Assembly: GCF_014647415.1 (NCBI RefSeq)
Contig: NZ_BMPD01000003.1
Location: 62,001 to 126,000, forward strand
DNA: 64,000 nucleotides
Reading direction: 5' to 3'
From: Haloarcula sebkhae
GTDB taxonomy: Archaea > Halobacteriota > Halobacteria > Halobacteriales > Haloarculaceae
Positions 55,604-64,000 of this stretch are shown piece after piece. Under the pieces are notes generated by a model that saw nothing but the letters and a program-made list of their open reading frames with translations, was not told the DNA's origin and searched no databases. Within the stretch, counting starts at the first letter, position 1. Every line of letters starts with the position of its first letter. The position numbers were made by a program, and so were the translations under genes.

Positions 55604-56061
55604 TGGGCGGTGGCGGCGGTGGCGGCGGCGGTCAGATGCAGCAAGTCGCACAGGAGATCGAGCAGATGGAGCAGGAAGTCGAGGCCATCGACGAGGAGAT
55701 CGAACGCCTCCGTGAGAAGCAGACTGACATCGACGAGGCCATCGAGGCCATCGAGACACTCGATTCCGGTTCCACAGTGCAGGTTCCGCTCGGCGGCGAC
55801 GCCTACATCCGCGCAACGATCGAGGATATCGACGAAGTCGTCGTCTCCCTCGGTGGCGGCTACTCCGCAGAACGCGAGCAGGATGGCGCTGTCAGCACGC
55901 TGGAAACCAAGAAGGAGACACTGGACGACCACATTAGCGACCTGCAGGAAGAGAAGGCCGAAGTCGAGACCGAGATGGAGGAGCTCGAACAGCAGGCCCA
56001 GCAGATGCAACAGCAGCAGATGCAGCAGATGATGCAACAGCAAGAGCAGGAAGACGAGTAA
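55600..56061 (+). CDS. pfdA: Prefoldin alpha subunit
   Basis: This 153-residue chaperone subunit has a long coiled-coil helix (VAQEIEQMEQEVEAIDEEIERLRE), a beta-hairpin core (STVQVPLGGDAYIRATIEDIDEVVVSLGGGYSAER) and a second helix ending in a Gln/Met-rich tail. The start is MMGGGGGGGGG, a halophile-type Gly-rich N-terminus. Prefoldin hands unfolded proteins to the thermosome. It overlaps LX by 4 nt; FtsY follows 6 nt later. Confidence 0.96.
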   Translation: MMGGGGGGGGGQMQQVAQEIEQMEQEVEAIDEEIERLREKQTDIDEAIEAIETLDSGSTVQVPLGGDAYIRATIEDIDEVVVSLGGGYSAEREQDGAVSTLETKKETLDDHISDLQEEKAEVETEMEELEQQAQQMQQQQMQQMMQQQEQEDE

Positions 56062-56067
56062 GGCCGC

Positions 56068-57357
56068 ATGTTCGACGGACTGAAGGACAAACTCAGCGGG
56101 TTCACGAGCGACGTCGAAGAGGACGTCGACGAAGAGGCACTCGAAGCGGAGGAAGAACCGGACGCCGACGAGGCGGACGGGGAAGTGCCGGCTGATCAGG
56201 CGACTGATTCCGAGCCCGCAACGGACGCGCAGCCGTCCGAAGGCGATACGCAGGCGGCGACGCCAGCAGCTACGGACGATCAGTCCGGGACTGGCTCTGA
56301 ACCGTCAGCCGCCGACTCCGGGGCGCTAGATGAGTCAGCCACAGCGTCGTCTACGGCAGTCGAAGACGGGGAGGCAGTCCCCGACGCAGATTCACAGTCG
56401 GACGATGCTCCGAAGACCGAGGCGGACTCGGCGTCCGAAGCCGATTCGGCGTCCGAAGAGGACGACGGCGGCCGCGGCCTCGCCGCGAAGGCGAAGCTCA
56501 TGGCCACCGGAAAGACGGTTATCGAGGAAGAGGACCTGCAGAGTCACCTCGATGACCTCGAACTGGCGCTGCTGTCGAGCGACGTGGAGATGAGCGTCGC
56601 CAACGAGATTCTTGATGGCGTCAAGGAGAACCTCACGGGCCAGACCCGCCGGCGGCTCTCCAGCACGGGGAACCTCGTCCGGGACGCGCTCCGCGAGTCG
56701 CTGTACGACGTCATCAACGTCGGCCAGTTCGACTTCGACGATCGGATCCAGCAGGCGGACAAGCCGGTCACCATCGTATTCACCGGCGTCAACGGCGTCG
56801 GGAAGACGACCTCGATTGCGAAACTCGCCCGGTACTTCGAAGAGCGCGGACTCTCGACGGTGCTCGCCAACGGCGACACCTATCGCGCCGGCGCGAACGA
56901 GCAATTGGAGAAACACGCCGAGAACCTCGACAAGAAGATCATCACCCACGAGCAAGGATCGGACCCGACGGCGGTCGTCTACGACGCCGTCGAGTACGCC
57001 AAGGCCAACGACATCGACGTGGTACTGGGCGATACGGCCGGCCGACTCCACACCTCGGATGACTTGATGGCCCAACTGGAGAAGATCGACCGCAACATCG
57101 ATCCGGACATGACGCTGTTCGTGGACGAGGCGGTCGCGGGTCAGGACGCCGTCAACCGGGCGCGCGAGTTCAACGACGCCGCCGAGATAGACGGTGCGAT
57201 CCTGACGAAGGCCGACGCCGATCCGCAGGGCGGCGCGGCGATCTCCGTTGCTCACGTCACGGGGAAGCCGATTCTCTTCCTGGGGACCGGCCAGGACTAC
57301 GACGACCTCGAACCGTTCGACCCCGAGGAAATCGTCGACAGCCTCATCGGCGAATAA
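56068..57357 (+). CDS. ftsY: Signal recognition particle receptor FtsY
   Basis: This 429-residue GTPase docks the SRP-ribosome complex to the membrane. The N-terminal A domain (~1-140) is extremely acidic (Asp, Glu, Ala, Ser) with short repeats such as SASEADSASE. The NG domain follows: TVIEEEDLQSHLDDLE, G1 FTGVNGVGKTT, G3 GDTAGRLHTSDDL and G4 ILTKADAD, ending in GTGQDYDDLEPFDPEEI. Its SRP54 partner lies 4.3 kb downstream. It ends the L39e-to-ftsY neighbourhood. Confidence 0.97.
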   Translation: MFDGLKDKLSGFTSDVEEDVDEEALEAEEEPDADEADGEVPADQATDSEPATDAQPSEGDTQAATPAATDDQSGTGSEPSAADSGALDESATASSTAVEDGEAVPDADSQSDDAPKTEADSASEADSASEEDDGGRGLAAKAKLMATGKTVIEEEDLQSHLDDLELALLSSDVEMSVANEILDGVKENLTGQTRRRLSSTGNLVRDALRESLYDVINVGQFDFDDRIQQADKPVTIVFTGVNGVGKTTSIAKLARYFEERGLSTVLANGDTYRAGANEQLEKHAENLDKKIITHEQGSDPTAVVYDAVEYAKANDIDVVLGDTAGRLHTSDDLMAQLEKIDRNIDPDMTLFVDEAVAGQDAVNRAREFNDAAEIDGAILTKADADPQGGAAISVAHVTGKPILFLGTGQDYDDLEPFDPEEIVDSLIGE

Positions 57358-58220
57358 GGCTCGGACTTCGAGGTTATTATTGCCGCAATATCTGGGCTAT
57401 GAGCAGCTATTGCTGGCCCTTATTGTGGAAAACCCGGCGCAGTCGCGCGCTCTCGACGGGACTGCACTGCGTACGATGCAGCAAATATCACCACATCGGC
57501 GGAGGTGTGGTCGTTTTCGCCGACAGGAGCGCGTTGAAGTCGATCGCTGCTCATCACTGATTTACGCAATATTGTAGCGTGACACCAATGCAGACAATTG
57601 AACGATGTGACGTTTCCGGCGATATCGTGAACGGGGGAGACAGCGATGCCTGACCGACGCTACCGTCGGCAAGCCGTGCCGGCTGATGTCGCACCTGAAC
57701 TCCTCGGGCCATCTTCGGATGACCGCCGTCTCCCTACCGACGAGTACAGTTCGTAACTGACGGGAGCGAGTCGATGCCCGGTGTTCTAGGCGACGGTGAC
57801 GACAGCCGCGGCTGCGGGAGTTCCTGAAGGTATGGAGACTGATGCAGGCACTGACCGTTCACGGGTTATTACGTTGCTAAACTGAGATTGAGCGGGTTTT
57901 GACCCCGGAGCGGGTGTCTGACTCACGGCGCAGGGCAGGCTAGTGCAACCTGGGACGCACATACCTATGTACTCGATAACCGCTCGGGAACAGTGTGCAT
58001 AATTATAACCCGAGTATCGAACCACACCGCGGCACGTCGAAGTTCGGGCGATCGAAGCGTAGAACTACTTGTGAACCGGTCGAAATACTGGATTCGAACT
58101 AATCAGGGTCTGAAACCGATTGTTTTGCGAACTAGCACACCTTCGGGTGTGGCTAATCCGCTCTGTCAGACACTTAGCAGGTCATTCATAAATTGCCTTG
58201 GTAGTCTTCGGGCAAACGCT
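57358..58220. other. 863-bp intergenic region, lower GC, no confident gene
   Basis: Between ftsY and the lipoprotein gene, GC is visibly lower and no long frame has haloarchaeal codon bias. Two overlapping short frames (57588-57653, 21 codons; 57646-57759, 36 codons, MPDRRYRRQAVPADV) could be remnants or tiny genes. A perfect hairpin CACACC-TTCG-GGTGTG sits at 58136-58151. The stretch 58092-58104 (GGATTCGAACTAA) resembles the reverse complement of a tRNA T-arm, but no full cloverleaf folds. AT-rich patches may hold the lipoprotein promoter. Confidence 0.5.
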
Positions 58221-58739
58221 ATGGGACGACTGACATCTCGACGAAACGTTATCAAGATCGCAGGCGGCGCACTCGTGGCGCTCGCTGGCTGTAGTGACAC
58301 TGGCGGTAGCGGCGGGAACAGCACTGTGGAGACCGACGGCGGCGGTGCGGAAGCCCCGGACACGCCGACGGCTGAAGAGACTGACGCGATGACGGCCGAC
58401 GATACAGAACCGGCGATGGAGACTGAGACTGCCTCCGAAACTGAGGCCGAAACCGGAATGGATACCGAGACGGAACTCGGCGAGAACGAAACTGATGCTC
58501 CCGGGAACGAGACCGAGATGCCGGATACTGAAACAGATCTACCAGGCAATGAGACTGAAGTACCGGGCAACGAAACTGAAACGCCTGGCAACGAGACAGA
58601 TACTCCGGGCAACGAAACGGACATATCCAGTAACGAAACCGAAGTACCTAGCAACGAAACTGAACTACCCGGCAATGAGACCGATACGGCCGGGACCGAG
58701 ACAGGCAACGAAACGACCGCGAACGAAACCGAAGTGTAA
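58221..58739 (+). CDS. Tat lipoprotein with repeated Asn-Glu-Thr sequons
   Basis: This 172-residue protein begins MGRLTSRRNVIKIAGGALVA, with a twin-Arg motif (RRNVI) and lipobox ALAGC near Cys26. The rest has no globular domain. It is a Glu/Thr/Asn/Gly/Pro chain built on units like PGNETEV, with 11 N-E-T sequons plus one N-S-T. Such Asn-x-Thr sites are N-glycosylation signals in haloarchaea. The repeats are about 8 residues apart (24 nt). It probably forms an extended, highly glycosylated surface stalk or coat; that is inference. DNA near the repeats is less GC-rich than its neighbours. Confidence 0.75.
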   Translation: MGRLTSRRNVIKIAGGALVALAGCSDTGGSGGNSTVETDGGGAEAPDTPTAEETDAMTADDTEPAMETETASETEAETGMDTETELGENETDAPGNETEMPDTETDLPGNETEVPGNETETPGNETDTPGNETDISSNETEVPSNETELPGNETDTAGTETGNETTANETEV

Positions 58740-58790
58740 CCCGCCCGCACCGTACCAGAGCCGTTCCCCACCGATCAGGTGAGATTGTTG

Positions 58791-59441
58791 CTACTCTCGG
58801 GCGGCCTCGACGGCGTCGACGAACGCCGCGGCCTGTTCGCGGACGCCGTCCATGTCGTCGTTCTCGATTGCTTCGTAGTTGACCAGCGCCGAGCCCGCGC
58901 CGACGGCGACCGCACCGGCGTCGAAGAACTCGTCGACGTTGTCGGTCGAGACGCCACCAGTCGGCATAATCGGGACGTCGCCGAGCGGACCCTGCAGCGC
59001 GCCGATGTGGGCCGGGCCGACCGTTTTCGCTGGGAACATCTTCAGGATGTCCGCGCCCGCTTCCATCGCGTCGGCGGCCTCCGTCGGCGTCATGACGCCC
59101 GGGATAGCGAGGACGCCCTCGCGGTTACACACGTCGATGACCTCTTCGTTGAGGTTCGGCGCGAGAACGAACTCCGCGCCAGCCTCGATGACGTTGCGGG
59201 CGGCGGCGGCGTCCATGACTGTCCCGGCCCCGATGATGGCGTCTGTGTCGTCGAGCGCTTTGTCGACGGCGGCGATCATGTCCGAGCAGCGCTTCGCGTC
59301 GGCCGTCAGCTCCAGCGCCGTGACGCCGCCCTCGTGGACGGCTGTCGCCACGTCGACCATCTTTTCCTCGGGAATCCCGCGCAAGACTGCCGTGACTCCG
59401 CTGTCGACCAGTTCCTGTTGTACCGCCTGTTTACTCGTCAT
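58791..59441 (-). CDS. kdgA: 2-keto-3-deoxy-(6-phospho)gluconate aldolase
   Basis: This 216-residue class I aldolase starts MTSKQAVQQELVDSGVTAVLRG. It has the family motifs ALELTADAKRCSDM, IIGAGTVMDAAAARN, FVLAPNLNEEVIDVC, LAIPGVMTPTEAADAM, LKMFPAKTVGPAHI with the Schiff-base Lys, and PTGGVSTDNVDEFFDAGA. It cleaves KDPG-type compounds to pyruvate and glyceraldehyde 3-phosphate, completing the semi-phosphorylative Entner-Doudoroff route. CTTTTC (59466 region) may be its TATA-like box. The neighbouring cupin on the same strand may be linked. Confidence 0.94.
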   Translation of the reverse strand: MTSKQAVQQELVDSGVTAVLRGIPEEKMVDVATAVHEGGVTALELTADAKRCSDMIAAVDKALDDTDAIIGAGTVMDAAAARNVIEAGAEFVLAPNLNEEVIDVCNREGVLAIPGVMTPTEAADAMEAGADILKMFPAKTVGPAHIGALQGPLGDVPIMPTGGVSTDNVDEFFDAGAVAVGAGSALVNYEAIENDDMDGVREQAAAFVDAVEAARE

Positions 59442-59496
59442 AGGCGCAACTGTGACGGGGTGGCTGAAAAGCGTGTCTGAACCTCCGGCCCACTCG

Positions 59497-59871
59497 CTAC
59501 GCGTCCGGGTCGTACGGGCGCGCGATGTCGGTCGGCGGCGCGCCGACGCCCAGCACAGTAACCGATTCGTCGGCGTCAGCCGGGTTGTGCGCGCGCTGCG
59601 GGCTCTCCGGCTCGGCGACGAACGCCTCGTCGGCCGAGACGACGTACTCCTCGTCGGGCGTTTCGACGTGAAGCGTGCCGTCGAGTACGTAGAATAGTTC
59701 CTCGCGCGTCTCGTGGTAGTGATAGGCCCGCGAGAGGTCCTCTCCGGGCGCCATCTTGTAGGTGGCCGCGTGGAGCGCATGGAGTTCGGCGGCGTCGGAG
59801 ATGCCGCGCCGGTCACAGGGGTAGTCCTCGGTTTCCGACAGGTCCTGCGGATCGATCTGGTGATAGCCCAT
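59497..59871 (-). CDS. Cupin domain protein, mannose-6-phosphate-isomerase-like
   Basis: This 124-residue single cupin has YHYHETREELFYVLDGTLHVET (motif 1, with His and Glu) and a motif 2 region VAEPESPQRAHNPADADE. The ATG at 59871 (MGYHQIDPQDL) is chosen by homology over a 13-codon extension. Such small cupins bind a metal and often sugar or carboxylic ligands. It lies 55 bp upstream of the KDPG aldolase on the same strand and may help that pathway. Its exact role is unknown. Confidence 0.88.
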   Translation of the reverse strand: MGYHQIDPQDLSETEDYPCDRRGISDAAELHALHAATYKMAPGEDLSRAYHYHETREELFYVLDGTLHVETPDEEYVVSADEAFVAEPESPQRAHNPADADESVTVLGVGAPPTDIARPYDPDA

Positions 59872-59919
59872 ACCGTCGGTGGGGGCGTCGGCGGGCAAAA
59901 GCGTGACCACGGCGGGGCG

Positions 59920-60828
59920 TCAGGTGAACAGCCAGACGAGGAGCGACAGCGTTCCGATGGAGACCACCGTCGACGTGAAGACATTCAGCGAAGCGAACGC
60001 CGCGTCGCCGCCGAGTTCCGTCGTGTAGACGTACGTCGACACCGCCGTTGGCGTGCCGAGCATCACGACTGCCGCACCCAGCGCTGTCGCGTCCATCGAC
60101 AACGAGGAGTACACCAGCCACGCCAGCGCCGGCATCCACAGTACCTTCAGCCCGACGATGCTGACGGTTTTTTGCAGATCCGACACCGGAAGGTCCGTGT
60201 CGAGCGTCGCACCGATACACAGCAGGGCGACCGGCAACGCCAGTTCAGCCGGCGGGCCGAGCGCACCGATGAGTAACTCCGGAACGGACAGCGACAGGAC
60301 CGAGGCTGTGATGCCAGCCACCAGCGCGATGAGTACCGGGTTCGTCACGAGTTTCTTGCACTCGGTCAGCAGCGAGGCGTCGCTGCCGTTGATACGGACC
60401 AGCAGGAACACCGTCACCGGGACGTGGGTCACCGCGCCGATACCGAGGATGACGCTGGCGACGGCTGTCGCTTCGCTGCCCATCGTCGCCGCCACGAGCG
60501 GCAGCCCGAGAAACCCCATGTTGCTGTGATACGACTGGACGACGGAGACGCTGCGGCGGTCGGCGGAATCCAGCCGTCGATGGACGAGCCAGCCCAGCGC
60601 TATCGTCAGCGCGATGACGGCCCAGAACCCCCCGAGTAGCGCCGGTGAGACGATCTCCTGTAACGGGCGGTCGTACGTGGACCGGAATATGAGCGCCGGC
60701 AGCGCGACGGTAAAGACGAGTGTGGTGAGGCTATCCGTCCGCCGCTCGGTCAACAGCCCGAAATGGCCGGCGGCGACGCCGGCCGAGAGAAACGCGACCA
60801 TGAATCCGAGCTGCCCGAGAACGGCCAT
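59920..60828 (-). CDS. AEC-family (auxin efflux carrier-like) transporter
   Basis: This 302-residue membrane protein has ten or so hydrophobic segments. It holds AAGHFGLLTERRTDSLTTLVFTVALPALIFRSTY near the N-terminus, and ELALPVALLCIGATLDTDL and GLKVLWMPALAWLVY in the second half, matching the AEC pattern. Substrates of such transporters include carboxylic acids. The ATG at 60828 is preferred over an in-frame TTG 12 nt upstream. It is upstream of the cupin on the same strand (48 bp apart), so it may import a sugar acid or ketoacid; this is inference. Confidence 0.92.
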   Translation of the reverse strand: MAVLGQLGFMVAFLSAGVAAGHFGLLTERRTDSLTTLVFTVALPALIFRSTYDRPLQEIVSPALLGGFWAVIALTIALGWLVHRRLDSADRRSVSVVQSYHSNMGFLGLPLVAATMGSEATAVASVILGIGAVTHVPVTVFLLVRINGSDASLLTECKKLVTNPVLIALVAGITASVLSLSVPELLIGALGPPAELALPVALLCIGATLDTDLPVSDLQKTVSIVGLKVLWMPALAWLVYSSLSMDATALGAAVVMLGTPTAVSTYVYTTELGGDAAFASLNVFTSTVVSIGTLSLLVWLFT

Positions 60829-61006
60829 GTTGGTCCCCAATCGGTTCGTCTTTTTGACCCTTTCGCCACGGGCAGAAACAGTATCAGTGGAGAAGCTGGA
60901 GAGAGTTCACAGAGAATTGGGACTGAATTTGAAGGATCTTTGAAAAATATTCTCAATATCCCTCTCCGTGGTGAACCGTGGAGGCGGAGAAAGCCTCCGA
61001 AGCACA

Positions 61007-61519
61007 ATGACTGGAAGCGAACAACCGACACGGCGACAGGTTCTCCGGTCAACAGCAGCCCTCGGCGTCGCAGGTGTTGGGCTGTCTGTGACTGGAGCAA
61101 CTGCAGCGAACCCTGGAAACGGTGATGAGCGCGGTACGGGGAAAGAGTTCGGTCGTGTCTATGCGAACGACGTACTCTGGCGGACAAACGTTGTGAACGT
61201 CCTCGACGAGCGTCCCGACCCGGAGGACAAAATCTACTTCCTCCATGACGGACATAAACCGATCGTGGCTAACGAGAAGGTGAGTGCCGACCAACGCTCA
61301 CCGTTCGTCTCCGAGTCAGCACCCGGTGACCGGGACTGGAACGGTGGGCAGTGGACGCATTTCTCGGCAGCGGTGACTGACATCCAGGCGTTCAATGACG
61401 ATGCACCGCTGACAAGCGATAGCGATATCTTAGACAAAGACTACATCAACGTCACTCTCGGTCGTCCCGGCTTCGGCCCACCCGACTTCTTCGTCTGCCC
61501 GCTGAACGGTCGCGCATAG
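61007..61519 (+). CDS. Tat-exported protein, hypothetical
   Basis: This 170-residue protein starts MTGSEQPTRRQVLRSTAALG, with a twin-Arg signal (TRRQVLR) and hydrophobic core AALGVAGVGLSVTGATA. A likely cleavage after ATA leaves a soluble acidic domain with W.TNVVNVLDERPDPEDKIYFLHDG, HFSAAVTDIQAFND and FGPPDFFVCPLNG. No family is recognised. GGAGGCGG (60979-60986) lies 20 nt upstream, a weak SD position. AT-rich AAAAATATTCTCAATA (60943-60958) may hold its promoter. Confidence 0.75.
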   Translation: MTGSEQPTRRQVLRSTAALGVAGVGLSVTGATAANPGNGDERGTGKEFGRVYANDVLWRTNVVNVLDERPDPEDKIYFLHDGHKPIVANEKVSADQRSPFVSESAPGDRDWNGGQWTHFSAAVTDIQAFNDDAPLTSDSDILDKDYINVTLGRPGFGPPDFFVCPLNGRA

Positions 61520-61636
61520 CGGCTTCCCTACAACCACTTTCTCTGACTGCTGTCAGCCCGCGGCTCCGGACTTGCAGGGGAGTCGGGCGCATGACAACAA
61601 GCCTTTACCCGCACCGTCGCGTATCTCGCGCTAACA

Positions 61637-63046
61637 ATGGTACTCGACGATCTTGGGAGTTCACTCCGGGGGACACTCGACGACCTCCGGGGGAAGTCCC
61701 GGCTCTCTGAGGAAGACATCGAGGATATCGTCAAGGAGATTCAGCGGTCGCTGTTGCAGGCTGACGTGGATGTCGGGCTCGTACAGGACCTCTCGGATAG
61801 TATTGAGACGCGTGCGCTGGAAGAGGAGCCGCCGGCAGGGACAACTCCGCGGGACTGGGTCCTGCGGATTGTCTACGAGGAACTGGTCGACCTCGTCGGC
61901 GAGTCGACCGAACTCCCGCTGGAGGAGCAGACCATCATGCTCGCCGGCCTGTACGGGTCGGGGAAGACGACGACGGCAGCGAAGATGGCGTGGTGGTTCT
62001 CGACGAAAGGGCTCCGGCCGGCAATCATCCAGACTGACACGGACCGGCCCGGTGCGTACGACCAGTCCAAGGAGATGGCCGAGCGCGCCGAGGTGGACTT
62101 CTACGGCGACCCCGACGAGGACGACCCGGTGAAGATCGCCCGCGACGGGCTGGAAGCGACGGAGAGCGCGGACGTTCGCATCGTCGACACGGCAGGCCGT
62201 GACGGCCTGAACGAGGAGCTAATCGAGCAGATCGAACGCATCGAGCAGGAGGTCCAGCCCGACCGGGACCTGCTCGTGCTGGACGCGGCGATGGGCCAGA
62301 GTGCCAAGAGCCAGGCCGCCGACTTCGAGGAAGCCATCGGTATCGACGGTGTCGTCATCACGAAGCTCGACGGGACGGCCAAAGGTGGGGGCGCGCTCGC
62401 TGCGGTCAACGAGACCGACTCCACCATTGCCTTCCTCGGTTCCGGGGAGACGGTCAAGGACATCGAGCGGTTCGAGCCCTCCGGGTTCATCTCCCGACTG
62501 CTCGGCATGGGCGACCTCAAACAGCTCACCGAGCGCGTCGAGCGCGCAATGGAGGAAACGCAGGAAGGCGACGAGGAGGACTGGGACCCCGAGGACATGA
62601 TGGAGGGGAAGTTCACCCTCAAGGACATGCGCAAGCAGATGCAGACGATGAACAACATGGGGCCGCTGGACCAGGTGATGGACATGATTCCCGGCCTGGG
62701 CGGCGGGCTGATGGATCAGCTCCCCGACGACGCGATGGACGTGACTCAGGAGCGGATGCGGGACTTCGATGTCATCATGGACTCGATGACCGAGGAGGAA
62801 CTGGAGAACCCCCGCGTCGTCGGCCAGTCCCGAACCAGGCGCATCTGCCGCGGCTCGGGCAAGCCCGAGGAACGGGTTCGTGAGCTCCTCCAGCAACACA
62901 AGCAGATGGAGCAGATGCTCAAGCAGTTCCAGGGCATGGGTGACGGCGACATGGAGCGGATGATGAAACAGATGCAGCAGGGCGGTGGCGGCGGTGGCGG
63001 CATGGGCGGTATGGGTGGCGGCGGTATGGGGCCGTTCGGCGACTAA
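61637..63046 (+). CDS. srp54: Signal recognition particle 54 kDa protein
   Basis: This 469-residue GTPase binds signal sequences and 7S RNA. The N domain (~1-85) is followed by G1 [19 protein letters not shown]3 [11 protein letters not shown]4 [14 protein letters not shown] and the FLGSGE segment. The Met-rich M domain comes last ([49 protein letters not shown]). The tail is Gly/Met-rich, [16 protein letters not shown] lies ~31 nt upstream and is TATA-like. It pairs with FtsY. Length and order match archaeal SRP54. Confidence 0.97.
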   Translation: MVLDDLGSSLRGTLDDLRGKSRLSEEDIEDIVKEIQRSLLQADVDVGLVQDLSDSIETRALEEEPPAGTTPRDWVLRIVYEELVDLVGESTELPLEEQTIMLAGLYGSGKTTTAAKMAWWFSTKGLRPAIIQTDTDRPGAYDQSKEMAERAEVDFYGDPDEDDPVKIARDGLEATESADVRIVDTAGRDGLNEELIEQIERIEQEVQPDRDLLVLDAAMGQSAKSQAADFEEAIGIDGVVITKLDGTAKGGGALAAVNETDSTIAFLGSGETVKDIERFEPSGFISRLLGMGDLKQLTERVERAMEETQEGDEEDWDPEDMMEGKFTLKDMRKQMQTMNNMGPLDQVMDMIPGLGGGLMDQLPDDAMDVTQERMRDFDVIMDSMTEEELENPRVVGQSRTRRICRGSGKPEERVRELLQQHKQMEQMLKQFQGMGDGDMERMMKQMQQGGGGGGGMGGMGGGGMGPFGD

Positions 63047-63155
63047 CGCCGCTGCGTCGATCTGCGGGACGTGATACGTGGCGTTATTTTTGATGATCTA
63101 TGTTCGAAATCCGGGCCAGAACTAAGGGTTGGCCCGTCCTACGGATGAAGCGAGC

Positions 63156-63554
63156 ATGTACGAAATTGTCGCTGGGATAGACAAAAGTGAGGCTCGTGGG
63201 ACCGCCATCGCGGAAGCGATAACCGAAGTTCCGATGGACGCCAGCCAGGTCCGTGTCACGCTGCTACACGACTTCGAGGAGAACCCCGAAGGCGCGTCCG
63301 TCGATCAGGTGGCCTCCGTGCGCCGGGCACGAGAAGTCCTCGAGGACGCTGGCGTTGAGGTGGCGCTGGAAGAGTCAAGCGGCGAACCGGCCGACGCAAT
63401 CCTCCGGCTGGCTGACGAGCAGGACGCCGATATGATTGTCGTCGCCGGACGAAAGCGGACGCCGACGGGCAAGGTTCTGTTCGGCAGCGTTACACAGAGT
63501 GTGATTCTCGGTACGGATCGTTCCGTGCTCGTCTGCAGCGGCGAAGAAGAGTAA
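63156..63554 (+). CDS. Universal stress protein family
   Basis: This 132-residue protein has the UspA alpha/beta fold: MYEIVAGIDKSEARGTAIAEAI, VTLLHDFEENPEG, a central REVLEDAGVEVALEESSGEPADAILRLADEQDADMIVVAGRKR, and KVLFGSVTQSVILGTDRSVLVC with a Gly-Ser-Val-x-nucleotide region (G-x2-G-x9-G type weakly seen). The ATG at 63156 is chosen by homology. Monocistronic, it ends 8 bp from the convergent thioredoxin-like gene. Confidence 0.9.
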   Translation: MYEIVAGIDKSEARGTAIAEAITEVPMDASQVRVTLLHDFEENPEGASVDQVASVRRAREVLEDAGVEVALEESSGEPADAILRLADEQDADMIVVAGRKRTPTGKVLFGSVTQSVILGTDRSVLVCSGEEE

Positions 63555-63562
63555 CGCCGCAG

Positions 63563-64000
63563 TCAGACGTCGTACACTTCTTCGACTCGTTCCGCGAGCG
63601 GCGACGGGTCCGTCCGCCCGGTGATCCGCTCGACGGGTTCGCCGTCCTCGAACAGCACGACGGCGGGGGCCGCGTTGACCCCGACCGACTGACAGAACTC
63701 CGGGGACCGCTCGCCGGCGAGGCCACCGACCGGGACGCCGTCCGGGAACGCGGCCAGGACCTCGTCCAACTGCTCTTTCATCGCTTCGCAGGGTTCACAG
63801 AACAGTTTCCACACGGTGATGACACACCGGTCGTGGGCGTTGACGAACGCCTCGTAGCTGTCGTCGTCCAGATGCTCGACCGCGTCGGGGACCGGCGTTT
63901 CCGGCCCCAGTTCGGTCGCCATCTGTGCCATCGTCGTCAGTTCCACGATGGTGTAAGAATCGTCGACGTTCGACCGCAGGGTCAGGAACGTGGCGAACTC
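63563..64000 (-). CDS. Thioredoxin-like protein (5' end beyond window)
   Basis: The frame has WKLFCEPCEAMKEQLDEVLAAFPDG with a CEPC redox pair, AAPAVVLFEDGEPVERITG with the cis-Pro region, and a helical C-terminus. Starts at 63931 (ATG) or 63946 (GTG) exist. But the frame stays open to the window edge and reads FATFLTLRSNVDDSYTI with high third-position GC, so the gene probably begins outside. The fold is thioredoxin with an N-terminal extension. Its partners are unknown. Confidence 0.8.
   Translation of the reverse strand, partial: EFATFLTLRSNVDDSYTIVELTTMAQMATELGPETPVPDAVEHLDDDSYEAFVNAHDRCVITVWKLFCEPCEAMKEQLDEVLAAFPDGVPVGGLAGERSPEFCQSVGVNAAPAVVLFEDGEPVERITGRTDPSPLAERVEEVYDV

Noticed and set aside
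57646..57759. 36-codon frame MPDRRYRRQAVPADV in the ftsY downstream gap
   Set aside because: Short, with no known relatives and no clear promoter. Kept only as a note in the intergenic entry.
58075..58175. Possible tRNA on the minus strand (T-arm-like GGATTCGAACTAA and a hairpin)
   Set aside because: The T-stem has a mismatch, the hairpin has a 4-nt loop and cannot be an anticodon arm, and no acceptor stem pairs. At best a degenerate remnant.
58460..58735. Tandem repeats that could be mistaken for CRISPR
   Set aside because: The units are in-frame coding repeats (PGNETE-type), about 24 nt apart with no spacers and no cas genes.

Overview
This window is a piece of a haloarchaeal chromosome, most like the Haloarcula lineage of Halobacteria. 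The support is very high GC with strong third-position GC, strongly acidic proteins, many leaderless genes with a TATA-like box about 27-30 nt before the start codon, Tat-type lipoproteins, archaeal information-processing genes (L39e, L31e, aIF6, L18Ae/LX, prefoldin, FtsY, SRP54), CDP-archaeol synthase, a bacterial-type NAD+ DNA ligase, and haloarchaea-specific signalling modules (HalOD1). I recognise the genes from sequence memory and motifs only; no search was run.

Layout. 1-5.5 kb: tail of a fumarylacetoacetase-family gene, uvrC, two small membrane/zinc proteins, a PLP aminotransferase and an orphan HalOD1 protein. 5.6-12.6 kb: NAD+ ligase ligA, a REC-PAS-histidine kinase and an ABC-2 transporter pair. 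12.8-20.2 kb: an envelope-type cluster of transglutaminase/DUF4129, a small membrane protein, DUF58, a polytopic membrane protein and a convergent MoxR ATPase. 20.3-22.8 kb: metY-metX methionine pair. 23-34.6 kb: mixed metabolism (panE-like, dgoD with an unusual leader, ilvE, ribB plus a riboflavin kinase/regulator, the wyosine enzyme Taw1, NifU-like, carS) and many small zinc-ribbon or membrane proteins. 34.9-37.6 kb: the tetrapyrrole operon hemC-cobA-hemD. 37.7-46.6 kb: PspA, a DHH nuclease, DUF4350 plus SppA, a HemQ-monooxygenase fusion and a methyltransferase. 46.7-49.7 kb: Fe-S assembly (sufU, sufS) flanking a phosphatase and a cupin. 49.7-53.6 kb: an interrupted membrane protein gene, DUF424, TPR, thpR and a ZIP metal transporter with a striking promoter inverted repeat. 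53.7-63 kb: the translation/secretion neighbourhood from L39e to ftsY and then srp54, split by a 4-kb accessory block (sequon-rich lipoprotein, KDPG aldolase, cupin, AEC transporter, Tat protein). It closes with a UspA protein and a thioredoxin-like gene running off the edge.

How genes work together: hemC, cobA and hemD make and methylate uroporphyrinogen III. sufU and sufS build Fe-S clusters. dgoD and the distant KDPG aldolase fit the haloarchaeal semi-phosphorylative Entner-Doudoroff route. The riboflavin kinase carries a DNA-binding domain and a perfect 16-bp palindrome sits just upstream of its promoter, which suggests autoregulation. L39e, L31e, aIF6, LX, prefoldin, FtsY and SRP54 serve ribosome assembly, folding and co-translational targeting.

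No CRISPR array, rRNA, confident tRNA, insertion sequence or integrase was seen. The most unusual items are the leaderless 31-codon reading frame overlapping the dgoD start, the in-frame TAG at 49904-49906, the 11-fold Asn-Glu-Thr lipoprotein, the 9-bp inverted repeat over the ZIP promoter, and the split transglutaminase/MoxR/DUF58 cluster.
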